7,007 nucleotides of DNA from Candidatus Solincola jinzensis (GCA_015711875.1 JACVJG010000150.1:1-7007), one strand, 5' to 3'. Shown: positions 1 through 5,395, counted from the stretch's first letter. The notes: a model not told the origin generated them from the letters alone. Made by a program: numbers and translations.

Positions 1-1169
1 TGGGATTGGCGGCCATGATGGACCCTCCCCGCCCCGAGGTCGAGGAGGCGATCAAGAAGTGCCGCACCGCCGGCATCAGGGTGATCATGATCACCGGGGA
101 TTACGGCCTCACGGCCGAGTCCATCGCCCGTCGCATCGGGCTGGTCGACGGCCCCCCGCGCATCATCACCGGCTTCGACCTCGACAACATGAACGACGAG
201 GAGCTGGTGGAGAGCCTGCGCGAGAAAGAGGTGCTCTTCGCGCGCGTCTCCCCCGAGCACAAGATGCGTATCGCCCTGGCCCTCAAGAGCATGGGCGAGG
301 TGGTGGCCATGACCGGAGACGGGGTGAACGACGCCCCCGCCCTCAAGGCCGCGGACATCGGGGTGGCCATGGGGGTGACCGGTACCGATGTGGCCAAGGA
401 GGCGGCGGAGATGATCCTCGTGGACGACAACTTCGCCTCCATCGTGGCGGCGGTGGAGGAGGGGCGCGCCATCTTCGACAACATCCGGCGCTTTATCACC
501 TACATCCTGGCCTCCAACATCCCGGAGATCGTGCCCTTCATCCTCTTCGTTATGTTCAAGATCCCTCTTCCGCTGACCATCATCCAGATACTGGCAGTGG
601 ACCTGGGGACCGACCTTCTGCCGGCCCTGGCCCTGGGAACGGAGAGGCCGGAGCCCGGCATCATGGAAAGGCCGCCACGCCCCCGGGAGGAGAGGCTGCT
701 CAACCTGCGCGTGCTGCTGCGGGCATACGGTTTCCTGGGCCCCCTGGAGGCGCTGGTCTGCATGCTGGGGTACCTCTATATGTTCGGATGGAAGTGGGGA
801 GACGAGCTGTGGAGGATCAAGGAAGCCGACCCCCTGGTCTACGTCAAGGCCACCACCATGTCCCTGACCGGGATCGTGATGACCCAGATCGGAAACGGCT
901 TCGCCTGTCGCACCACGGTGGAATCGGTTTTTCGGGCCGGCCTTACCACCAACCGCCTCTACCTGCTGGGAATAGCCAGCGAGCTGTCGCTGCAGGCGCT
1001 CATCGTCTATGTGCCCTTCCTCAACAAGGCCTTTGAGACCGCCCCCATCTCGTGGTCGGATTGGCTTTTCCTGGTGCCTTTTATACCCGTATGCATGTTC
1101 GCGGACGAGATACGCAAGCTGATCCTGCGTGCCTACCTGCGCCGCCGCAAGAAAGGAAGGGAAACGTGA
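1..1169 (+). CDS. P-type cation-transporting ATPase, P2C (Na+/K+-ATPase)-like, C-terminal part
   Basis: The gene is cut by the left edge; reading is open from base 3 and ends at TGA 1167-1169. About 387 residues are visible: the end of the phosphorylation domain plus M5-M10. Numbering from the TTG at 6, motifs are DPPRP (6-10), MITGD (28-32) and the Mg-binding hinge GDGVNDAPAL (104-113). M5 carries SNIPEI (170-175), M6 carries VDLGTD (198-203), and M8 carries Q294 and N297. The C-terminus has the DEIRKL motif (367-372) and a basic tail. SNIPE and DLGTD match the Na+/K+- and H+/K+-ATPase class, where the equivalent Ser, Asn, Glu and two Asp residues bind the ions. SERCA-type pumps have Asn in place of the first Asp of M6. 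The phosphorylated DKTGT loop, M1-M4 and the actuator domain lie outside the window. It is an integral membrane pump driven by ATP; Na+/K+-like specificity is inferred from these residues only. A TrkA/RCK gene run follows after 124 nt. Confidence 0.96.
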   Translation, partial: GLAAMMDPPRPEVEEAIKKCRTAGIRVIMITGDYGLTAESIARRIGLVDGPPRIITGFDLDNMNDEELVESLREKEVLFARVSPEHKMRIALALKSMGEVVAMTGDGVNDAPALKAADIGVAMGVTGTDVAKEAAEMILVDDNFASIVAAVEEGRAIFDNIRRFITYILASNIPEIVPFILFVMFKIPLPLTIIQILAVDLGTDLLPALALGTERPEPGIMERPPRPREERLLNLRVLLRAYGFLGPLEALVCMLGYLYMFGWKWGDELWRIKEADPLVYVKATTMSLTGIVMTQIGNGFACRTTVESVFRAGLTTNRLYLLGIASELSLQALIVYVPFLNKAFETAPISWSDWLFLVPFIPVCMFADEIRKLILRAYLRRRKKGRET

Positions 1170-1293
1170 CCTGGTGTGAACTGTGGTTTTGCCGTTCCTG
1201 GTGCTACTATCGACGTAAGGGGGCCATGCGCGCGCCCATCGACTCGCGGCCCGGGAAGCCCAACCGCGGGATCCTTGGATAGGGGGTGAGGAG
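1170..1293 (+). other. Intergenic gap upstream of the RCK gene run
   Basis: This 124-nt stretch separates the P-type ATPase from the first RCK gene. It is long enough for a separate promoter. It holds a possible extended -10 element, a weak 5-bp GC stem (1245-1249 with 1264-1268) and a strong Shine-Dalgarno stretch. No hairpin with a following T-tract was seen, so there is no evidence of a factor-independent terminator after the pump gene, and read-through remains possible. Confidence 0.6.
1202..1210 (+). promoter_or_regulatory. Possible extended -10 promoter element
   Basis: TGCTACTAT fits an extended -10 (TG, one base, then TACTAT, 5 of 6 to TATAAT). No convincing -35 box lies 16-18 nt upstream. 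If used, transcription would start near 1217 and give a leader of roughly 75 nt before the first RCK gene. It is a pattern match in high-GC DNA and stays tentative. Confidence 0.25.
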
Positions 1294-1944
1294 ATGCACG
1301 TGGTCATAGGCGGGTGCGGCCGGGTGGGTTCATACCTGGCCTATATGCTCGAGCGCGAAGGCCACAGCGTGGCGGTGATCGATAAGGACCCCGAGGCCTT
1401 CGAGAACCTCTGGGAGGGTTTTTCAGGCAGGAAGGTCAAGGGGGTGGTCTTCGACCGTGACGCCTTGTTGGAGGCGGGCATCGAGAGGGCGGACGCCTTC
1501 GTCTCCGTGACCAGTGGCGATAACAGCAACATCGTGAGCGCCAGAGTGGCCAAGGAACACTTCCGCGTGCCCAGGGTCATCACCCGCATATACGACCCGC
1601 GCCGGGCGGAGATCTACAAGCGCCTGAACATCCCCACCGTCGCCAGCGTGGCGTGGTCCGGGCATCGCATGCTCAGCTATATATCCCATGGGGAGCTCGA
1701 CAGCGAGTACCAGTTCGGCAACGGCGAGGTCGATATGGTGAGACTGGAGGTCCCGGCCCACCTCGCGGGCCGCAGCGCCGCCGACCTCAACGTTCCCATG
1801 GAGGTGCAGGTGGTGTGCGTGACCAGGGGCACGGGCACCATATTGGCCACTGCAGGCACCATCTTCAAGGAAGGGGATACCCTCTATATCGCGGTGGCCA
1901 AGGAGAGCCAGGGCAAGCTGGAGCGCCTGCTGGGCCTGAAGTGA
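1294..1944 (+). CDS. TrkA-family RCK protein, subtype A (CeoB-like)
   Basis: A 216-residue soluble protein with an N-terminal Rossmann RCK_N domain (about 1-130) and a C-terminal RCK_C domain (about 146-215), the usual size of a single-module TrkA/KtrA/CeoB subunit. The dinucleotide loop is GGCGRVG (6-12), and the acidic residue ending beta 2 is D30 in VIDKD. A run SGDNSNIVSARVA (74-86) closely resembles what I recall of mycobacterial CeoB. Such proteins form rings on the cytoplasmic face of K+ channels or transporters and gate them in response to NAD(H), ATP/ADP or c-di-AMP. Where canonical TrkA has a GDA/GDG motif after beta 3, this protein has VVFDRD (51-56). The ATG at 1294 is preceded by a strong purine-rich Shine-Dalgarno (GGGGTGA, 1283-1289), and the protein opens directly with the beta 1 strand, which supports the start. 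The next gene begins 10 nt downstream, so the two are probably co-transcribed and may form hetero-complexes. The regulated channel is not in the window. Confidence 0.93.
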   Translation: MHVVIGGCGRVGSYLAYMLEREGHSVAVIDKDPEAFENLWEGFSGRKVKGVVFDRDALLEAGIERADAFVSVTSGDNSNIVSARVAKEHFRVPRVITRIYDPRRAEIYKRLNIPTVASVAWSGHRMLSYISHGELDSEYQFGNGEVDMVRLEVPAHLAGRSAADLNVPMEVQVVCVTRGTGTILATAGTIFKEGDTLYIAVAKESQGKLERLLGLK

Positions 1945-1954
1945 GGGGATCAAG

Positions 1955-2617
1955 ATGCGCATTATCGTTCTGGGCGGAGGAATGGTGGGACTTCACCTTT
2001 TGTCGTCGCTCAAGGATGACCATAAGGTGGTGGTGGTGGAGAAGCGCCAGGACAGGGTGGAGGAGTTGAGGGAGAAATTCCCGGACGCCTCCATCCTGCA
2101 TGGCGACGCCTGCGAGCCCTCGGTCCTGGACGCCGCGGGGACGGCGGGGGCCGACGTGGTGGCCGCGGTGACGGGGGACGACGAGGACAACCTGGTGATC
2201 TCCTACCTCGCGAAGTTCGAATACGGCGTGCCCATGGTCTTCGCCCGCGTGAACAACCCGAAAAACGAGTGGCTTTTCACCGAGGCATGGGGGGTGGACG
2301 AGGCCATATGCGGGGCATCCATCATCGTGCAGCTGGTACAGGAGGAGCTGACCCTGGGCGAGATGGTGACCCTGCTCAAACTGAGGCGCGAGAACCTGTT
2401 GGTGGAGGAGATCGTTCTCAAGGAAGGAAACGCGGCGGTGGGCAAGAACCTCCGGGACATCGAGCTTCCCGCCAAGACGCTGGTGGCGACGGTGTTGAGG
2501 GAGCGACGCATCCTTATCCCCAGGGGCGACTTGACGCTGCTGGCCGGAGACAAGATCCTCTTTATCTCCGAGCCCGACAAGGCGGAGGAGCTACGTAAGG
2601 TACTGGGCATAGAGTGA
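1955..2617 (+). CDS. TrkA-family RCK protein, subtype B (CeoC-like)
   Basis: A 220-residue single-module RCK protein. RCK_N covers about 1-132: GGGMVG (7-12), the beta-2 acidic residue E29 in VVEK, the canonical GDAC (50-53), and TGDDEDNL (73-80). The stretch VNNPKNEWLFTEAWGVD (99-115) is nearly what I recall of mycobacterial CeoC. RCK_C follows at about 147-218. There are no membrane segments. It differs from its upstream neighbour by Glu instead of Asp after beta 2, by an intact GDA motif, and by Met in place of the Arg of GxGRxG. ATG 1955 has a Shine-Dalgarno GAGGGG (1943-1948) overlapping the previous stop. Its TGA abuts the next gene. The adjacent A and B subtypes suggest a paired K+-transport regulator, by analogy with ceoBC. 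The nucleotide ligand and the transporter partner cannot be told from sequence alone. Confidence 0.93.
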   Translation: MRIIVLGGGMVGLHLLSSLKDDHKVVVVEKRQDRVEELREKFPDASILHGDACEPSVLDAAGTAGADVVAAVTGDDEDNLVISYLAKFEYGVPMVFARVNNPKNEWLFTEAWGVDEAICGASIIVQLVQEELTLGEMVTLLKLRRENLLVEEIVLKEGNAAVGKNLRDIELPAKTLVATVLRERRILIPRGDLTLLAGDKILFISEPDKAEELRKVLGIE

Positions 2618-4081
2618 GTGATGCCCATGAGGGCGATAATAGCCGGTTGCGGCAGGGTCGGCTCGCAGGTAGCGCAGGCGCTTTCCCTTGAAGGCCATAA
2701 TGTGGTGGTCATAGACCGCGACCCCCGCTCCTTCGAGCGCCTGGGGGTATCCTTCAACGGCGAGACCATGACCGGGATCGCCTTCGACGAGAAGTTGCTC
2801 AAGGAGGCGGGCATCGAGGAGGCGGACGCCTTCGCAGCCGTGACCAACTACGACAACACCAATCTTATGGCCTCGGAGATAGCCGCCGGCATCTTCGGAG
2901 TGCCCAGGGTAACCGCACGTGTCTATAACCCGGACAAGGAGCTGACCTACCGCACCATGGGTATCGACTACATCTGCGGTAGCACCATCCTCGCCGACGT
3001 ATTCCACCGTTTCGTGATCGCGGGAGGGATCATGACCCACGCAGAGTGGCCTGGGGGCGCAAAAGTTGTGGAGCTGGAAGTGGGCGAGGAGGCAGGGCAA
3101 CTGCATGTAGAGGCACTACGGAAAACGGGCGGGGGCCGGCTTATGGCCCTGGTGCGGGGGGATAAACCGGTGTTCTTCTCCCGTGATACCCGCATTCTGC
3201 CGGGAGACCGCCTGGTGATGGCGGTGAACGCTGGCGAAAGGGCATACACCGAGAGGATAGCGCCCCTCGCGAGGAGCGGCGGCCGTGGGCCGGATAAGAG
3301 CGGAGCCCCGGTCGTGAGCCCCGTTCGGGGGCACGGAAGCTGGCGGGTGGTGGTGGCGGGATGCGGGCGAGTTGGCGCGCAGCTTTCGGAGATGCTGTCC
3401 CTTGACGGGTATCGCGTGACGGTGATCGACCGCGACCGCGAGTCCTTCTCGCGTCTCAGCAAGTCCTTTCAGGGGGATGCCGTAAAGGGCTACGCCTTCG
3501 ACCTGGATACCCTGAAACAGGCGGGCATCGAGGAGGCGGACGTCTTCGCGTCTCTGACCAACTACGACAACACAAATCTCATGGCCACCGAGGTCGCGAG
3601 GAGGATATTCGGGGTGGAAAGGGTGGTTTCGAGGCTTTATAACCCCGACAAGGAAATGACCTTCCAGGCGCTGGACATCAACTATTTCTGCGGTACCTCC
3701 ATCCTGGCGGAGCGCTTCATGAAGCGCATGGTGCCGGAGCGGCTGAACGTCATCGCCTGGACCGCCAACAACCGCGTGCTGGTCACCGAGTTCACATGTC
3801 CCGCCCGCTTTGACGGCAGGAAGGTGGGGTGGCTGGAGAAGGAGGAGCTGCTCAGGGTGGGTTTTATAGGCCGTGACGGCGCGATGAGGCTGGCGGATCG
3901 CGAGACGTTGCTGGAGGAAGGCGACCTGGTGGTGGCGGCGGTGTTGGCGGGGAGGATCGGGAGGGTGAGGAGGATGACCGCCACCGGCTGGCCGGTGGCT
4001 GTGCGGGTCGCCAGAACCAAAGCGAGGCTGGCGCGCGGCCTGTCCACGGGGCTGTTGCGAAGGGGAGGTGAAAGGCTATAA
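2618..4081 (+). CDS. Tandem-module TrkA-type RCK protein (subtype A fused to A)
   Basis: A 487-residue protein made of two complete subtype-A RCK modules. Module 1 has RCK_N at about 4-130 with GCGRVG 10-15, VIDRD 31-35 and TNYDNTN 76-82, then RCK_C at about 146-218. A flexible Gly/Pro-rich linker follows (about 219-241). Module 2 has RCK_N at about 242-368 with GCGRVG 248-253 and TNYDNTN 314-320, then RCK_C at about 384-453. The last 34 residues form a basic tail. The overall plan resembles E. coli TrkA (458 aa), but the halves are about 59% identical by hand alignment of RCK_N, far closer than I would expect in TrkA. That points to a fusion by duplication within this subtype. Both modules carry AFD in place of the GDA motif. 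Start choice is uncertain: GTG 2618 directly follows the previous TGA, and ATG occurs at 2621 and 2630. ATG 2630 would begin right at beta 1 as in the paralogues, but the purine run GAGTGAG (2612-2618) is a poor ribosome site for any of them. The stop TAA 4079-4081 overlaps the apparent start of the next gene. Confidence 0.92.
   Translation: MMPMRAIIAGCGRVGSQVAQALSLEGHNVVVIDRDPRSFERLGVSFNGETMTGIAFDEKLLKEAGIEEADAFAAVTNYDNTNLMASEIAAGIFGVPRVTARVYNPDKELTYRTMGIDYICGSTILADVFHRFVIAGGIMTHAEWPGGAKVVELEVGEEAGQLHVEALRKTGGGRLMALVRGDKPVFFSRDTRILPGDRLVMAVNAGERAYTERIAPLARSGGRGPDKSGAPVVSPVRGHGSWRVVVAGCGRVGAQLSEMLSLDGYRVTVIDRDRESFSRLSKSFQGDAVKGYAFDLDTLKQAGIEEADVFASLTNYDNTNLMATEVARRIFGVERVVSRLYNPDKEMTFQALDINYFCGTSILAERFMKRMVPERLNVIAWTANNRVLVTEFTCPARFDGRKVGWLEKEELLRVGFIGRDGAMRLADRETLLEEGDLVVAAVLAGRIGRVRRMTATGWPVAVRVARTKARLARGLSTGLLRRGGERL
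2805..2828 (+). repeat. Direct repeat copy 1 inside the duplicated RCK gene
   Basis: This 24-nt segment, encoding the AGIEEAD stretch of module 1, recurs base for base at 3519-3542. The offset is 714 nt, exactly 238 codons. It is the longest exact block I noticed between the two halves of the gene and marks the internal duplication. Confidence 0.85.
3519..3542 (+). repeat. Direct repeat copy 2 inside the duplicated RCK gene
   Basis: Identical to the 24-nt segment 714 nt upstream, it encodes AGIEEAD in module 2. Flanking codons also match closely (the TNYDNTNLMA coding stretch follows in both copies), as expected for diverged tandem modules rather than a mobile repeat. Confidence 0.85.
4064..4071 (+). 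promoter_or_regulatory. Strong Shine-Dalgarno pointing to an AUA start
   Basis: GGAGGTGA is a full match to the anti-Shine-Dalgarno consensus. It ends 6 nt before the ATA at 4078, a near-optimal spacing, but 21 nt before the first in-frame ATG (4093), which is too far. It lies in the last codons of the upstream gene. It decides the start of the following RCK gene. Confidence 0.75.
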
Positions 4082-4734
4082 GGATAGTCATCATGGGCGG
4101 AGGAAAGGTAGGTTCCTTTCTGGCGGAACTGCTGGGAGGCAAGGGCCACCAGGTGGCGGTCATCGAACGTAATCGCGAGCTCTGCGAGAGGCTTGCGGCG
4201 GAGACCTCCGCGGTGGTCATCCAGGGAGACGGGTGTGACCTGCGCTATCAGGAAGAAGCGGACGTGGGTCGCTCCGATGTCTTCGCGGCCGTCACCGGCG
4301 ACGACGACGACAACCTGGTGGCGTGCCAGCTGGCCAAGACCTATTTTCAGGTCCCCAGGACGGTGGCCAGGGTCAACAACCCCAAGAACGAGCGCATATT
4401 CAACCTCCTGGGGGTGGACGCCATCTCCAGCACCACGGTCATCGCGCAGCTCATCGAGGAACGAACCACCATCGGGGACATCATCACCCTGCATACCTTG
4501 AAAAAGGGAAAGCTGGCGGTGGTAGAGCTGGACCTGCCTGAAGACCGTTGCTCTTCTTGCAGCGTTCCCCTGAGGGAGCTTGGGCTCCCTGCGGGGTGCG
4601 TGCTGGTGTCCATCGTCAGGGGAGACGAGGTGATCATCCCCCAGGGAGGGTCGCTGCTACAGCCCGGGGACACGGTCATCGCGGTCACCGAGCCCGAGCT
4701 GGAGAGCGAGCTCAAGCGCATCCTCACTACCTGA
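4078..4734 (+). CDS. TrkA-family RCK protein, subtype B, apparent AUA start
   Basis: About 218 residues from ATA 4078 (213 from ATG 4093), single RCK module. Numbered from the ATA, the Rossmann loop is GGGKVG (7-12), the beta-2 acid is Glu in VIERN (28-32), and the canonical GDG motif is at 50-52. TGDDDDNL follows at 74-81 and VNNPKNERIF at 99-108; RCK_C is about 144-217. These are the subtype-B signatures seen in the 220-aa gene at 1955. The conventional ATG would remove most of beta 1 (RIVIM), whereas ATA gives a start that aligns with MRIIVLGGGMVG of that paralogue. The stop of the upstream gene overlaps the ATA by two bases (ATAA). Between the in-frame TGA at 4069-4071 and ATG 4093 there is no ATG, GTG, TTG or CTG. 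An RCSSC stretch (157-161) is absent from the other modules. It is probably a soluble regulator of cation transport that works with the fused A-A protein. A sequencing error at the start codon is the main alternative to true AUA initiation. Confidence 0.9.
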   Translation: MRIVIMGGGKVGSFLAELLGGKGHQVAVIERNRELCERLAAETSAVVIQGDGCDLRYQEEADVGRSDVFAAVTGDDDDNLVACQLAKTYFQVPRTVARVNNPKNERIFNLLGVDAISSTTVIAQLIEERTTIGDIITLHTLKKGKLAVVELDLPEDRCSSCSVPLRELGLPAGCVLVSIVRGDEVIIPQGGSLLQPGDTVIAVTEPELESELKRILTT

Positions 4735-4750
4735 AGGCACTGGGATGTTC

Positions 4751-4775
4751 CGGGCAAAGGCGGGAAATTTGCCTG
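4751..4775 (+). repeat. Inverted repeat just after the last RCK gene
   Basis: Arms CGGGCAAA (4751-4758) and TTTGCCTG (4768-4775) form an 8-bp stem (one G-U pair) with a 9-nt loop, starting 16 nt after the stop codon. The position suits a 3'-end hairpin, but no U-tract follows, so termination is not demonstrated. Confidence 0.4.
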
Positions 4776-4810
4776 ACGTCGCTGACGCTGGAAGGAGGGC
4801 GACGCCTTTA

Positions 4811-4833
4811 CGTTTTACGCAACGGTTAAAACG
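4811..4833 (+). repeat. Perfect 7-bp inverted repeat, 9-nt loop
   Basis: CGTTTTA (4811-4817) and TAAAACG (4827-4833) are exact complements around a 9-nt loop; GGGCG (4797-4801) and CGCCC (4832-4836) offer an alternative outer pairing. No T-tract follows. It may be a 3'-end structure of the RCK transcript or a protein-binding site upstream of the ATPase promoter. Confidence 0.4.
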
Positions 4834-4883
4834 CCCAGCGCTTCCGGTGCCAGAAGCCGTGGGAAAGAACTGACCCCGTTCGC

Positions 4884-4912
4884 TTGAAAACAGAGGAGCG
4901 AGAATATAAAAT
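4884..4912 (+). promoter_or_regulatory. Sigma70-like promoter for the V/A-type ATPase operon
   Basis: The -35 box TTGAAA (4884-4889, 5 of 6) and the -10 box TAAAAT (4907-4912, 5 of 6) are separated by exactly 17 nt. Transcription would start near 4919, leaving a leader of about 150 nt before the first ATPase gene at 5072. The boxes sit in an AT-rich pocket in otherwise GC-rich DNA, which makes a chance match both easier and more meaningful. It is the best promoter candidate in the window. Confidence 0.5.
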
Positions 4913-4960
4913 TAGCGCGGCCTAAAATATTTTTTCAGGCTCCGAAAAATTTATCACTTG

Positions 4961-4976
4961 GTAACAACGTTGAAAC
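4961..4976. promoter_or_regulatory. Palindromic possible operator
   Basis: The core CAACGTTG (4965-4972) is a perfect 8-bp palindrome, and the outer GT/AC pair extends an imperfect 16-bp symmetry. It lies about 50 nt downstream of the predicted -10, where a repressor or leader element could act. Short palindromes arise by chance, so it is only a candidate. Confidence 0.2.
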
Positions 4977-5071
4977 GCGGGCGGTTGCCTGATAGGGAGC
5001 TGTGAACAACCTGCGTGTGTGAAGAATCATGAAAAGGCAGATCCATAGATCAGGTCTGGAAGGCGGTCGAG

Positions 5072-5395
5072 ATGGGCTCCATGGCGGATAAGCTGGCGAG
5101 GGTGAAAAGGGCTGAGGACGAGGCCGCGGGCATGCTCGAGGATTACCGCAGGCGGGCGGAGCAGAAGATCGCCGCGGCGCGCGAGAAAGCGGTGAGGGCC
5201 AGGGAGGAAGCGGAAGCGAAGGCCCGTTCCGAGGGCGAGGAGGAGATGAGGAAGATCGTGGAGGAAGCAGAGGCCAGCGCACGCGAGCTCAAGGAAAGGT
5301 ACGAAAAAGAGGCGGCGGGTCTGCGGGAGTCCGTGGTCGGCAGGCGCGAAGCGGCGGTGAGGTTCATCGTCGAGAGGCTTGAGCAAGGCCGATAG
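5072..5395 (+). CDS. V/A-type ATPase peripheral-stalk subunit (H/G-like; NtpF position)
   Basis: A 107-residue, extremely charged protein dominated by Glu, Lys, Arg and Ala from about residue 3 to 85, which is predicted to be one long coiled coil. The C-terminal part (about 85-107) contains RFIVERLEQ, like the end helix of archaeal-type subunit H. There is no membrane segment. Length and composition fit the small stalk subunit (called H, G or NtpF) that pairs with subunit E to form the peripheral stalks holding the catalytic head to subunit I/a. The assignment rests mainly on composition and on its place directly before the subunit I gene, the order of the Enterococcus hirae ntpF-ntpI operon. 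ATG 5072 has the purine stretch GGAAGGCGG (5058-5066) 5 nt upstream; ATG 5081 is a weaker alternative. The stop lies 30 nt before the next start. Confidence 0.85.
   Translation: MGSMADKLARVKRAEDEAAGMLEDYRRRAEQKIAAAREKAVRAREEAEAKARSEGEEEMRKIVEEAEASARELKERYEKEAAGLRESVVGRREAAVRFIVERLEQGR

Larger units (their letters stand above)
4735..5071 (+). other. Intergenic region between RCK run and V/A-ATPase operon
   Basis: This 337-nt stretch has no credible gene. The first part (4751-4857) holds short inverted repeats with no T-tract behind them. From about 4887 the base composition changes sharply: only 19 of 60 bases in 4901-4960 are G or C, against strongly GC-rich coding DNA around it. It contains a sigma70-like promoter, several A/T tracts and an 8-bp palindrome. 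The simplest reading is the end of one transcription unit and the promoter and leader of the ATPase operon. Confidence 0.75.

Noticed and set aside
1245..1268. Hairpin in the leader of the first RCK gene (CGCGG/CCGCG)
   Set aside because: Only five base pairs around a 14-nt loop in GC-rich DNA, with no T-tract and no clear overlap with the ribosome site; expected by chance.
1052..1282. 76-codon plus-strand frame spanning the end of the pump gene and the gap
   Set aside because: Two thirds overlap the conserved M9-M10 and tail of the ATPase in another frame; no ribosome site and no recognisable sequence.
1423..1962. 179-codon minus-strand open frame
   Set aside because: It is fully antisense to the CeoB-like RCK gene, His/Ala/Gly/Val-rich with no motif, typical of high-GC shadow frames.
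2618..4081. Assigning the fused gene as orthologous E. coli trkA
   Set aside because: The tandem plan and length agree, but the two halves are much more alike than expected for that protein and both belong to the CeoB-like subtype, so a separate duplication fits better.
4970..4997. Second promoter using TTGAAA at 4970
   Set aside because: The only -10-like hexamers downstream (TGATAG, GATAGG) are poor matches at 14-15 nt spacing.
4735..5071. tRNA, riboswitch, CRISPR or mobile element in the largest gene-free stretch
   Set aside because: No cloverleaf, no CCA end, no known riboswitch core, no regularly spaced repeats and no transposase or terminal inverted repeats could be seen.
5029..5091. 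20-codon leader ORF (MKRQIHRSGLEGGRDGLHGG) overlapping the start of the stalk-subunit gene
   Set aside because: It has an ATG but no convincing Shine-Dalgarno and no regulatory amino-acid run; a chance short frame is more likely, though coupling to the ATPase gene cannot be excluded.
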